From NCBI GenBank assembly GCA_019323355.1, contig JAHWHI010000112.1, positions 1-18,719 on the forward strand: a stretch of 18,719 bases of DNA, in the 5' to 3' direction. The notes below the pieces were generated by a model. The model searched no databases, was not told the DNA's origin, and worked only from the letters and a program-made list of their open reading frames with translations. This document shows, piece by piece, positions 6,178 to 13,557 of this stretch. Each line of letters opens with the position of its first letter. The first letter of the stretch is position 1. The position numbers were made by a program, and so were the translations under genes. The DNA comes from Candidatus Woesearchaeota archaeon (GTDB lineage Archaea; Nanobdellota; Nanobdellia; Woesearchaeales; WJKV01).

Positions 6178-6378
6178 ATGATAATTCCAATACGATGTTT
6201 CAGCTGCGGGAAGCCGATTGCGCACCTCTGGGAAAAGTACAAAGAAAGAGTGCACAAGAAAGGAGAGAATCCTAAGAAAGTACTTGATGACCTAGGCCTG
6301 ACACGATACTGCTGCAGATCAATGTTTCTTGGACAGAAAGACCTGATAGATACTGTCGCTAAATTCAAGAAATTCTGA
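6178..6378 (+). CDS. rpo10: DNA-directed RNA polymerase subunit Rpo10 (N)
   Basis: Rpo10 is the small zinc-bundle subunit that joins the Rpo3-Rpo11 assembly platform to the large subunits. The 66-aa protein begins MIIPIRCFSCGKPI and carries the four zinc ligands C7, C10, C45 and C46 (atypical-zinc-finger CX2C...CC). Length is normal. A Shine-Dalgarno-like GAGGT (6168-6172) overlaps the rps9 stop, 5 nt before the ATG, one of the few clear ribosome-binding sites in the operon. It is the last gene: rpo6 and rps2, which follow in many archaea, are absent, and a T-tract comes directly after the stop. Confidence 0.97.
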   Translation: MIIPIRCFSCGKPIAHLWEKYKERVHKKGENPKKVLDDLGLTRYCCRSMFLGQKDLIDTVAKFKKF

Positions 6379-6395
6379 TTTTTTCTTTATTTTTT
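6379..6395 (+). terminator. Oligo-T terminator of the ribosomal/RNAP operon
   Basis: The non-template strand reads almost only T for 17 nt directly after the rpo10 stop codon (TTTTTTCTTTATTTTTT). Archaeal RNA polymerase terminates at such tracts without a hairpin. The leuS TATA box begins 12 nt downstream, supporting a transcription unit boundary here. Confidence 0.65.
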
Positions 6396-6406
6396 AGAAC
6401 ATAATG

Positions 6407-6415
6407 TTTATAAAT
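6407..6415 (+). promoter_or_regulatory. TATA box of leuS
   Basis: TTTATAAAT is centred about 28 nt upstream of the leuS ATG (6439). This implies a leaderless or nearly leaderless transcript. No Shine-Dalgarno sequence precedes the ATG. Confidence 0.65.
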
Positions 6416-6438
6416 GCTCATACTTTACAGGTAGTATA

Positions 6439-9333
6439 ATGGCTGGAAAACTAGACATCTTCAATATCCAGGAAAAATGGAAAAAAGCGTATAGTGAAAA
6501 GAAGATTGGAGAGGCTGACACAGACAAAAACAAAAAGAAATGGTTCATGATCTGGGCCTATACTACTGTCTCGGGTTTTCTTCATACAGGCCATATGCGA
6601 GGTTATTCTTACACTGACATTATCTGCAGGTACAAGCGGATGAATGGATATAATGTTCTCCTTCCAGCAGGCGGGCATGCAACTGGAAACGGCGCAATTG
6701 CAAAAGCGCAGAAGATAAAGGAGAAGAACGAGAAATGGATTGCAGAGTTCAGGGAGCACGGTCTTACAGATGCTGAGATCGAGAGACTGGCAGATCCAGA
6801 CGAGTTTGTAAAATTTTTCTGCGACCAGTATATCGAGGATTTCAAGACTTTCGGATTCCTGATAGATTTCAGGAGATTTGTCTCTTCGATTGATCCTGAT
6901 TACAACAAATTCATAACATGGCAGTTCCACAAGCTGAAGGAAAATAATCTGCTCACGCAAAAGCCGTATTTTGCAACTGCGTGCATCAAGTGCGGTCCTG
7001 TTGCAGTGGATCCGAGCGAGATGGATCTTTCCAAGGGAGGAAATGCAGAACAGCAAGAATTCACGCTTATCAAACTTAGGTTCAGGGAGGACAATCAGTT
7101 CATAATGTGCGCGACCCTGAGGCCAGAGACAATGTACGGCCAGACAAATATCTGGATCGATGCTGACACGCCGTATGTCAAGGCAATAGTTCCTGTCGAG
7201 ATAAAAGGCGAGAAAAAGCAAGAGATCTGGATAATGAGCAAGGAATGCGCTGAAAAATTACAGTACCAGAAAGACGGGATAGAAATCGTAGACCAAATCT
7301 ATGGAAAAGAGATGATTGGCGAATACTGTCACGCACCTGCTGTTGACAGGGATATTATCATACTTCCGTCTGATTTCTGCGACCCAAATATCGGATCAGG
7401 AATAGTAACCAGTGTTCCAAGTGACGCGCCGCATGATTATATCGGCTTAGAAGACCTGAAGACAACAAAAAGCCTCTGGGAGAAGTACGGGCTGGACCAT
7501 GATAAACTTATGGAGATAGAACTTATCCCGATAATCCAAACTCCGGGCTATGGAGATTTTCCAGCAAAAGAGATATGCGAAAGACTGGGGATAAAATCAC
7601 AGCATGATCATTCTAAATTAGAACAGGCAAAAAAAGAGATATACAAACTCGGATTCCATACTGGAACAATGAATGATAATTGCGGACCATACTCTGGAAT
7701 GAAAGTAACAGAGGCAAAAGATAAGATGAAGCAAGACCTTATCGACGCTGGTGATGCTGATATTATGTATGATCTTTCTGAGGAAGTGCTCTGCAGGTGC
7801 GGTGCTTTGGTTGTCATCAAAAGATATGACGACCAGTGGTTCATCAAGTATTCTGATGAGAGATTAACAGAGAGTGCAAAAGAGCATGCAGAGAAAATGA
7901 ACATCTCGCCTGACAGCTATAAGGAAAGCATAGGTGATGCGCTTGACTGGTTCCAGGACCGCGCATGCGCAAGACAGGGAAGATGGATGGGGACAGTATT
8001 TCCATTCGATAAAAAATACATCATCGAGGCGATCTCTGACAGTACATTATATCCTATATACTATCTTGTTTCATTATATGTCAACCAGGGAAAGATCAAA
8101 GCAGAGAATCTTACATTAGAATTCTTTGATTTTGTTTTCTTGAATAAAGGAGATGCTGAAGGAGTGAGCAAGAAATGCAGTGTAGATGCAGATTTATTGA
8201 GACAGATACAGGAAGATGTCAAGTACTGGTATCCGCTCGATATTAACCTCGGTGGAAAAGAGCACCAGAGAGTACATTTCCCGCCGTTCATAATGAACCA
8301 TGTGGCTATACTTGAGAAAAACTACTGGCCCTTGGGAATCTTTGTCAATTACTGGATAATCGGAAAAGGAGGAGGAAAGCTGAGCAAGTCCAAGGGAGGG
8401 ACAATGCCAATTCCTGGAAGCGCAAACAAGTATGGTATTGATACTATGCGTCTTTATTATGCAAACATAGGAAGTCCGTTTGTAGATGTTGAGTTTGATG
8501 ATGAAACAGTCCTTAAATACAAGACAAGGATAGAACGAATCTGGACACTGGCGACTGATTTGCTTGAGTTTTCAAAGGGCAAAGCAAACGGAATAGACAA
8601 GTGGCTGGAATCAAAACTTAATTCCAGGCTAAAGATGATCAAGTCAGCGATGGACGAGTTCAATTTCAAGAATGCTAGTGATGAGATTTATTTCGGGATA
8701 TACAGAGATCTTATCTGGTACAAGAGCAGGGGCGGACAGAACATCGACCTGATAAAACAAGTGCTTGGAGTATGGGCAAAGACAATGTCAGCATTCACAC
8801 CGTTCACAGCAGAAGAGATGTGGGAGACACTCGGCAACACGGAGATGGTCGCACTGCAATCATGGCCAGAAGCAGACGAATCAAAGATAGATCCTGCTGC
8901 AGAGAGTGCAGAAGATATCTTCATCTCAACAAAAGAAGACATTGCACAGGTGCTGAAGCTTGCAAAGATCGAGAAACCAAAGAAAATCTCACTGTTTGTC
9001 GCTGACACATGGAAGTATCCATTGTTCAAGAAACTCAAGGAGCTTATCGAAGAGACAAGAAATCCTGGCGAGATACTCAAAAATGTTATGGCAGACCCTG
9101 AGATGAAGAAACACGGACAGGATATTGTAAAGCTAGTGCCAAGAGTTGTGAAATCCGGCAAAGTCTCAGGGGCAGATATGGATCAAGAAAGCGAATACAA
9201 GACATTGTTTGATGCAAAGGTAGCGCTAGAACAGGAATTCAGCTGCAATATTGCTGTGACAAAGGCAGAAGATGCAAAACATGCAAAAGCAAGCCAGGCA
9301 ATGCCTGGAAAACCAGCTATCCTGGCTGAATAA
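6439..9333 (+). CDS. leuS: Leucyl-tRNA synthetase (archaeal type)
   Basis: LeuRS is a class Ia synthetase that charges tRNA-Leu with leucine in the cytoplasm. The 964-aa length fits archaeal/eukaryotic-type LeuRS. The HIGH signature appears as HTGHM at 49-53 and the KMSKS signature as KLSKS at 647-651. The inserted CP1 editing domain is present: the threonine-rich peptide TLRPETMYGQTN begins at residue 226, and SVPSDAPHDYIGLEDL carries the conserved editing Asp region. CxxC near residue 180 (CIKCG) and CRCG near 453 may form metal sites. The anticodon-binding helical domain lies at about 700-850, followed by the archaeal C-terminal extension. The gene is monocistronic with its own TATA box and is a non-standard neighbour of rpo10. 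Confidence 0.97.
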   Translation: MAGKLDIFNIQEKWKKAYSEKKIGEADTDKNKKKWFMIWAYTTVSGFLHTGHMRGYSYTDIICRYKRMNGYNVLLPAGGHATGNGAIAKAQKIKEKNEKWIAEFREHGLTDAEIERLADPDEFVKFFCDQYIEDFKTFGFLIDFRRFVSSIDPDYNKFITWQFHKLKENNLLTQKPYFATACIKCGPVAVDPSEMDLSKGGNAEQQEFTLIKLRFREDNQFIMCATLRPETMYGQTNIWIDADTPYVKAIVPVEIKGEKKQEIWIMSKECAEKLQYQKDGIEIVDQIYGKEMIGEYCHAPAVDRDIIILPSDFCDPNIGSGIVTSVPSDAPHDYIGLEDLKTTKSLWEKYGLDHDKLMEIELIPIIQTPGYGDFPAKEICERLGIKSQHDHSKLEQAKKEIYKLGFHTGTMNDNCGPYSGMKVTEAKDKMKQDLIDAGDADIMYDLSEEVLCRCGALVVIKRYDDQWFIKYSDERLTESAKEHAEKMNISPDSYKESIGDALDWFQDRACARQGRWMGTVFPFDKKYIIEAISDSTLYPIYYLVSLYVNQGKIKAENLTLEFFDFVFLNKGDAEGVSKKCSVDADLLRQIQEDVKYWYPLDINLGGKEHQRVHFPPFIMNHVAILEKNYWPLGIFVNYWIIGKGGGKLSKSKGGTMPIPGSANKYGIDTMRLYYANIGSPFVDVEFDDETVLKYKTRIERIWTLATDLLEFSKGKANGIDKWLESKLNSRLKMIKSAMDEFNFKNASDEIYFGIYRDLIWYKSRGGQNIDLIKQVLGVWAKTMSAFTPFTAEEMWETLGNTEMVALQSWPEADESKIDPAAESAEDIFISTKEDIAQVLKLAKIEKPKKISLFVADTWKYPLFKKLKELIEETRNPGEILKNVMADPEMKKHGQDIVKLVPRVVKSGKVSGADMDQESEYKTLFDAKVALEQEFSCNIAVTKAEDAKHAKASQAMPGKPAILAE

Positions 9334-9337
9334 AACC

Positions 9338-9347
9338 TGTTTTCTTT
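9338..9347 (+). terminator. Short T-tract after leuS (weak terminator)
   Basis: CTGTTTTCTTTA follows the leuS stop codon by a few bases. It is short, but the AT-rich promoter region of the next gene begins immediately afterwards, so termination somewhere here is likely. Confidence 0.35.
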
Positions 9348-9365
9348 ATAAATAAAACCGAAAAG

Positions 9366-9390
9366 CTTTTATATGACAAATATATAAATA
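9366..9390 (+). promoter_or_regulatory. Tandem TATA elements upstream of the 61-aa membrane protein gene
   Basis: Two TATA-like elements are seen: CTTTTATATG (9366-9375) and TATATAAATA (9381-9390). From the second, initiation is expected near 9411, giving a leader of about 30 nt before the ATG at 9443. This agrees with the presence of a Shine-Dalgarno sequence at this gene. Confidence 0.5.
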
Positions 9391-9429
9391 GGCTTATCTT
9401 GGTTTTTGGCAAAATCAACCAAAAAATTT

Positions 9430-9437
9430 GAGGTGAT
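9430..9437 (+). promoter_or_regulatory. Strong Shine-Dalgarno sequence
   Basis: GAGGTGAT, complementary to the 3' end of archaeal 16S rRNA, sits 5 nt before the ATG at 9443. It decides the start of the small gene and contrasts with the mostly leaderless genes around it. Confidence 0.75.
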
Positions 9438-9442
9438 AGATT

Positions 9443-9628
9443 ATGGCAAAGAGAAAAGCAGCATCATGTGATTCAACATGCATGTCAGGTACAGTATGTG
9501 GAGTAATTCTACTGATAATTGGTATTTTGTTCCTGCTTGTTGACCTAGGCAAGTGGAATTTTTGGAACATCCAATGGTGGACAATCTTGTTCCTATTATG
9601 GGGCGTCTTCACACTTTGGAAAAAGTAA
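9443..9628 (+). CDS. Small two-helix membrane protein
   Basis: The 61-aa product has a basic N-terminus (MAKRKAAS), then three cysteines (C9, C13, C19). Hydrophobic segments follow at about 17-36 (GTVCGVILLIIGILFLLVDL) and 44-58 (WWTILFLLWGVFTLW). The pattern glycine-containing helix, then short W/F-rich loop, then second helix resembles the two-helix unit of LiaI/LiaF-type (DUF5668-like) membrane proteins, but the match is too short to name. A strong ribosome-binding site, a good TATA region and flanking terminators argue that it is a real, well-expressed single gene. Function unknown. Confidence 0.8.
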   Translation: MAKRKAASCDSTCMSGTVCGVILLIIGILFLLVDLGKWNFWNIQWWTILFLLWGVFTLWKK

Positions 9629-9638
9629 GTAACTAGGA

Positions 9639-9668
9639 TTTTTCTTTTTTTCTTATTTCTCATTTTTT
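9639..9668 (+). terminator. T-rich terminator after the 61-aa gene
   Basis: A run of T broken by a few C and A (TTTTTCTTTTTTTC, then ATTTTTTC) begins about 10 nt after the stop codon at 9628. It is a good intrinsic archaeal terminator and also shields the convergent operon from read-through. Confidence 0.6.
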
Positions 9669-9697
9669 CAGTCATAAATATATTTCTAAGAATCAGT

Positions 9698-9707
9698 AAG
9701 AAAAAAA
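9698..9707 (-). terminator. T-tract terminator of the secretion operon (minus strand)
   Basis: On the minus strand, CTTTTTTTCTTAC begins about 10 nt after the TAG stop of the PilC-like gene. It is the only clear T-run on the transcribed side and closes the five-gene operon. Confidence 0.5.
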
Positions 9708-9717
9708 GTAGAATATT

Positions 9718-11940
9718 CTATGCCAAACCCCTCTCAAGTATCAGTCCTGCCAGCAGGCTGAAGATTATTGTGACAATCAAGGTTATGAAACAATATAGAA
9801 GCATGCTCTTGGTGATATTAGTTCCTAAAGCGTATTCTTCATTGAGCTTGTCAACACCGTTCTCAATGTTGTTTCCAAGCACTGTAAGGATATAGATTAT
9901 CTGTATGACATATATACCCACTATTATCTGAAAGAAGTATGTAGGGACACCGTCACCTGCGAATATTGCTGCCAGTCCCTGTGTATCTCCAAGGCCGCCA
10001 GTGGCTTCTGCAAGATTCAACCTGCCAAGGATGAATGTTATCATTGAAGTTATGCCTACAACAACGCCTGCAATGGCTGGAGCAAGAAACTTTACCTGGC
10101 TTTTCATGTCAGTGATTATATCTGCCAGGAGATCCCTCAAACGTTCATTGACTCTGTGGATCTCTTTGATATAACGCGAGATATTCAGTAATGAGCGTGC
10201 AGCAACCATTGGTCCTTTCTTGGCAGATTCTATAAAGACTTTCATGCTGCTCTGTATTGTCGCTGAAGGGAACATCCTGATAACACCTACTTTAGGATCG
10301 AATATAGCTGTCTGGATGCTCACTCCCAAGCGTGCAATGTTCTGGGACACAGCTGAAAAGAAAGCTCCGGATTCTGTACCTTCCAGAGTTGCTGCAACTT
10401 TGCCAAACGCAATCTCAGCTGGAATTCCGTCAGCCATCCTGTTTCCGAGCTGGAACAATCCAGAAGCAAATTCCTGCTCAAGTTTCTTTGTATCCTCACG
10501 GACCTTGATCAGTTCCTTTGACCTGAAACGATAGTACAACCCTATCCCAAGGCTGAGCCCTAGCACTATCATGATTGAGAATATCGAAGCTCCAAGACCA
10601 TACGGGCCCACTTCTTTTTTTCTGGTGGTGCTATATTTATACCCCAGGAAGCATGCCATTGGCCTAAGCTCTGTCTGTATTGCAGGATTGAATGTCTTTC
10701 CCTTTGCACTGATGCAAATATCAGGCGGGACAAGTGCCCCTGCAGGAGTCTCGATTGCTGCGTGCATGAATATAGGAACAAGGCCTGCGATGAAAAAAAT
10801 GACTCCGATAAATATACAGACTCCAAGCGGATTTACAAATATGCCTTTTTTAGATAACGGAATCCTTATCTTCTTTAATCTCTTTAATTCTGGAATGAAT
10901 TCTGAGATATCAGTATCTCCGTAGCCAGTCGGCCTTGTCGCAAGTATGTTTTTTCCCATGTAGTAGACTGCGATCGGAAGAAGAATGTTGTATATTACAG
11001 CAATATGGTACCAACGCACAACCTCCATTATGCTGACAATAAGAGGAAGTATTACCAAACCAAGGATAGGAAGGATGATACCCATCAAGTGCAGTGCTGT
11101 CAGCGGACTCTTAAGATTCTGGGCAAAGTGAAGCATTTTTTCATAAGTTCCTTCAAGTATGACATCAAGAGATTTGTCTAGCATCTGTACTCTTCTGGCT
11201 TCATTTGATTCAAGAAGAGAGGATTCGATCAGATGGAATGCCTCTACAAATTCCTGGTTAGTCTCTCTCCATCCCTGCAGGTAAATATCAATGCTCTCCC
11301 TTATGCTCTCGTATTTCTCAGTCTCAACATCCCATAAGACTTTTTTCAGGTCAAGAGCGAGAGGGCCTACAAGATGCTCAGATGCAAAATTGATAGCATT
11401 CTCAAGATTAGAAGTGTGGCGCATGAAAGTCACGATAAAGAATATGCACTGGACCATCTGATTGCTGGCAGCCAATCTCCATTTCTTTGCAAACTGCTCT
11501 GGCAGTCTTCCCAGTATAGGGATAAGAAGCAAAGCTACAATCGCAAAGAATATTGTAAAGAAGAATGTTGATTCGCCTGTCAGCAGGTACGGGAGTACAT
11601 ATCCCAGCAAAGCAAAAACAACTGCGAACAGTATCGGAAACAACAATGAGAAGGATACGACTCCTTCAGGAGTTATATCAAGGTGGCATGTATCTATCGC
11701 GTCCTGAATGATTGGATAACGTTTCTGGCCAGGCTTGATTTTGATTATTTTCTCTGCCCATTGACACCCGCGTTCATAGAATGACAATCTCTTTGGAAGA
11801 AGCTCCTTCTTGAAATCAAGATAGTGCTTGGATTCGATGCGCGCAGCTCTTTCTGCTTCTAACGCGCCTTGTGATTTCTCTTCAAGACCTTTTCTCAATC
11901 GGTCCATATACTTCTTCCGTAAATTATCTTCTCTTGCCAT
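9718..11940 (-). CDS. PilC/TadC-like secretion platform protein with two T2SSF domains
   Basis: This 740-aa polytopic protein is the likely inner-membrane platform of a type IV pilus-like machine, the partner of the ATPase in the same operon. After a charged, probably cytoplasmic N-terminus (1-90) come hydrophobic segments near 95-119, 126-143, 285-305, 310-330, 370-392, 450-470, 617-638, 668-688 and 712-735. Between them lie two helical cytoplasmic domains of T2SSF type: about 148-285 (ending AQNLKSPLTALHLMGIILPILGL) and about 485-617 (FASGLFQLGNRMADGIPAEIAFGKVA... RVNERLRDLLADIITDMKSQ). Both follow the family layout of a helix bundle leading into a membrane helix. Single-domain archaeal relatives are FlaJ/ArlJ and TadC. 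A tandem version may act as a covalent dimer. Last gene of the operon; its start overlaps the previous gene by 17 nt. Confidence 0.88.
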   Translation of the reverse strand: MAREDNLRKKYMDRLRKGLEEKSQGALEAERAARIESKHYLDFKKELLPKRLSFYERGCQWAEKIIKIKPGQKRYPIIQDAIDTCHLDITPEGVVSFSLLFPILFAVVFALLGYVLPYLLTGESTFFFTIFFAIVALLLIPILGRLPEQFAKKWRLAASNQMVQCIFFIVTFMRHTSNLENAINFASEHLVGPLALDLKKVLWDVETEKYESIRESIDIYLQGWRETNQEFVEAFHLIESSLLESNEARRVQMLDKSLDVILEGTYEKMLHFAQNLKSPLTALHLMGIILPILGLVILPLIVSIMEVVRWYHIAVIYNILLPIAVYYMGKNILATRPTGYGDTDISEFIPELKRLKKIRIPLSKKGIFVNPLGVCIFIGVIFFIAGLVPIFMHAAIETPAGALVPPDICISAKGKTFNPAIQTELRPMACFLGYKYSTTRKKEVGPYGLGASIFSIMIVLGLSLGIGLYYRFRSKELIKVREDTKKLEQEFASGLFQLGNRMADGIPAEIAFGKVAATLEGTESGAFFSAVSQNIARLGVSIQTAIFDPKVGVIRMFPSATIQSSMKVFIESAKKGPMVAARSLLNISRYIKEIHRVNERLRDLLADIITDMKSQVKFLAPAIAGVVVGITSMITFILGRLNLAEATGGLGDTQGLAAIFAGDGVPTYFFQIIVGIYVIQIIYILTVLGNNIENGVDKLNEEYALGTNITKSMLLYCFITLIVTIIFSLLAGLILERGLA

Positions 11941-12565
11941 GGGTTTTCTTATTGCCTTTTGTAAGGATTATTATAAGGAATAATGCAATCAGCATGAGCA
12001 CTATTGTTATGATGATAGCGAACTGTTTGTTTCTTTTCATGACCTGGTCCTCAACTCCAGTTATTTCTTTCTCTTTCTTATCTCTATATACCTGGATCTT
12101 TTCTGCATTTTCCCGAAGTTCAGAGATACAGTCAGAGGGACAGGTGATATCTGTCTCAAAGCCAGAACAAACAAAATCATAGTTGCATAAGTTCTTAAGG
12201 TCGTACTTGAAAGCAAGCCTCTCATCGTGATATATCATAAGTTCTCCAACATTTCCATAGTACGGCAGTTTCTTTGAGATTATCTTCTGATCCAGGACTG
12301 AAGGAGGGTTTGTCATCCGCAGAAAAGTCTCATCAAAAGTAAGGAGATGGAAAACTTCATCCTCATCTACAAGCAGGATCTGGTAGGGCAGGGATTCATC
12401 AGTGTTCTCTTCAAAAGTTCCGATGGAAGTCGCGATATTCCTGAGAGTGACCTTATCGTCGCTTGACAGTTCAAAGTCAACTCTCATCACAGAGGTCTCT
12501 GCAGATGCGACTGCTGCGAAAAGAAACATGAAGACAATGACAACGAGGATGGCCGATTTTCTCAT
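11924..12565 (-). CDS. Exported single-pass membrane protein with Cys-rich motif
   Basis: Unrecognised 213-aa protein of the secretion operon. Residues 1-22 are a Sec-type signal peptide (basic MRK, hydrophobic core, VASA cleavage-like end). An exported domain of about 155 residues follows. It contains a compact four-Cys element at C127, C133, C142 and C146 (LCNYDFVCSGFETDITCPSDC), similar to the CxxxGxCxxxExxxxCPxDC elements common in archaeal extracellular proteins and probably disulfide- or metal-stabilised. Residues 150-180 are charged and may form a coiled coil. A membrane helix at 182-202 is followed by a basic cytoplasmic tail (KGNKKTHGKRR). The start overlaps the protease gene by 4 nt and the end overlaps the PilC-like gene by 17 nt. 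It may be a periplasmic-side component of the pilus-like machine (inference). Confidence 0.85.
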   Translation of the reverse strand: MRKSAILVVIVFMFLFAAVASAETSVMRVDFELSSDDKVTLRNIATSIGTFEENTDESLPYQILLVDEDEVFHLLTFDETFLRMTNPPSVLDQKIISKKLPYYGNVGELMIYHDERLAFKYDLKNLCNYDFVCSGFETDITCPSDCISELRENAEKIQVYRDKKEKEITGVEDQVMKRNKQFAIIITIVLMLIALFLIIILTKGNKKTHGKRR

Positions 12566-13554
12566 GCTTTCACCCCGCAGATGTCAAAATTATCACATAG
12601 ATCCCGCTTGATTATGCTTAATGTCTCTAAATTAAATTCCCTGTCGTCAGGAAGGTCTGCAGATCCCATGACATTAAAGCCAAAGTCACTGTATTTGCCG
12701 TAGCAGCATGCCTTGTCAAGTGAACAGCATCTTTCTCCGCAGTCTGAATTAACTTCGTCTGGCCGAGTATTCTTGCATTTCAAAAGCTCATTTGTCGATT
12801 CCCAGATGCAGGTATCATATTCGTCGCATAAGCCGAATGTATGGCCGAATTCGTGGTCAAGGACATTATCCTGATGGCTGCACTCCTCTCCGCCGAGGTA
12901 GATCGAATCACCATACATGTATGTGAAACCGCAGCCGCATGCCTCAACATCCTGCAGTAATTTATCTATTCCAATTACCCGATAGCCATACTTCGGTGCT
13001 GGGGCAGGAAGAAATTTCCCATTGTTTTTTTCATACCAATCCTCGACAAAGAAATATATTGATGCAAGGTCAAGGTCGCAGGTCGCTCCGGTTTCTAATT
13101 GCTCATCCACAACCATAAAGACCTGTTCTGGAATGCCAAGCCCAAATTTCAGCTCTTCTTTGATATCATTAACGCGCGCTATGAACCTTTGGTCTGTTGG
13201 TTCGTAATTAAGAGGAAGAATGAATATCGTGAACGGGAAATCCAGCTGGTTGTCGATCTCAATACACTCTTCTCCATGACAAGCCATTCCTATGGGACAG
13301 CCGCACCTGCTGCAATCTTCAACCAATGTAAGCTGTTCTGCTCCAGGGTCATAGGTGCAGAACATCGGTCTCTTTATCGAGCAGGCATCAAACGGAGTAT
13401 TGTCTGCACAGAATTCCAATTCTACAGAGTAAGGTTCTGAAAAATTCTTGTAACCATATTCATAATAAAATAATAAACCTGCAGCTACAACAATGACCAA
13501 GCCAATGACTATAAACAATGAGACCTGTGCATCCTTGTTCTTATTCATTGTCAT
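12562..13554 (-). CDS. Predicted membrane-anchored zinc metalloprotease, Cys-rich, pilin-like N-terminus
   Basis: The 330-aa protein has a short basic N-terminus and a single hydrophobic segment (11-31). The sequence DAQVSLFIVIG before it resembles archaeal class III (prepilin-type) signals, in which Gln is +1 and Ser +3 after cleavage. The exported part contains the zinc-protease motif HEFGHTFGLCD (234-244): H234, H238 and D244 as likely ligands, E235 catalytic, G241 turn. A possible Met-turn is NVMG (294-297), together the pattern of metzincin-type peptidases; the DEYD after the motif recalls the M64 family. There are 22 cysteines, eight of them in an N-terminal knot-like region (49-97). 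ATG 13554 is 3 nt after the previous stop; Met3 is an alternative start. It sits inside the secretion operon, so it may process or trim its products. Confidence 0.86.
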   Translation of the reverse strand: MTMNKNKDAQVSLFIVIGLVIVVAAGLLFYYEYGYKNFSEPYSVELEFCADNTPFDACSIKRPMFCTYDPGAEQLTLVEDCSRCGCPIGMACHGEECIEIDNQLDFPFTIFILPLNYEPTDQRFIARVNDIKEELKFGLGIPEQVFMVVDEQLETGATCDLDLASIYFFVEDWYEKNNGKFLPAPAPKYGYRVIGIDKLLQDVEACGCGFTYMYGDSIYLGGEECSHQDNVLDHEFGHTFGLCDEYDTCIWESTNELLKCKNTRPDEVNSDCGERCCSLDKACCYGKYSDFGFNVMGSADLPDDREFNLETLSIIKRDLCDNFDICGVKA

Positions 13555-13557
13555 CTA

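Noticed and set aside
6451..7221. 256-codon minus-strand open frame inside leuS
   Set aside because: It lies wholly antisense to conserved LeuRS sequence. Its translation is cysteine- and leucine-rich without motifs, as expected of a shadow frame.
8688..9161. 157-codon minus-strand open frame in the leuS 3' part
   Set aside because: Serine- and phenylalanine-rich antisense translation of a helical charged region, a common artefact.
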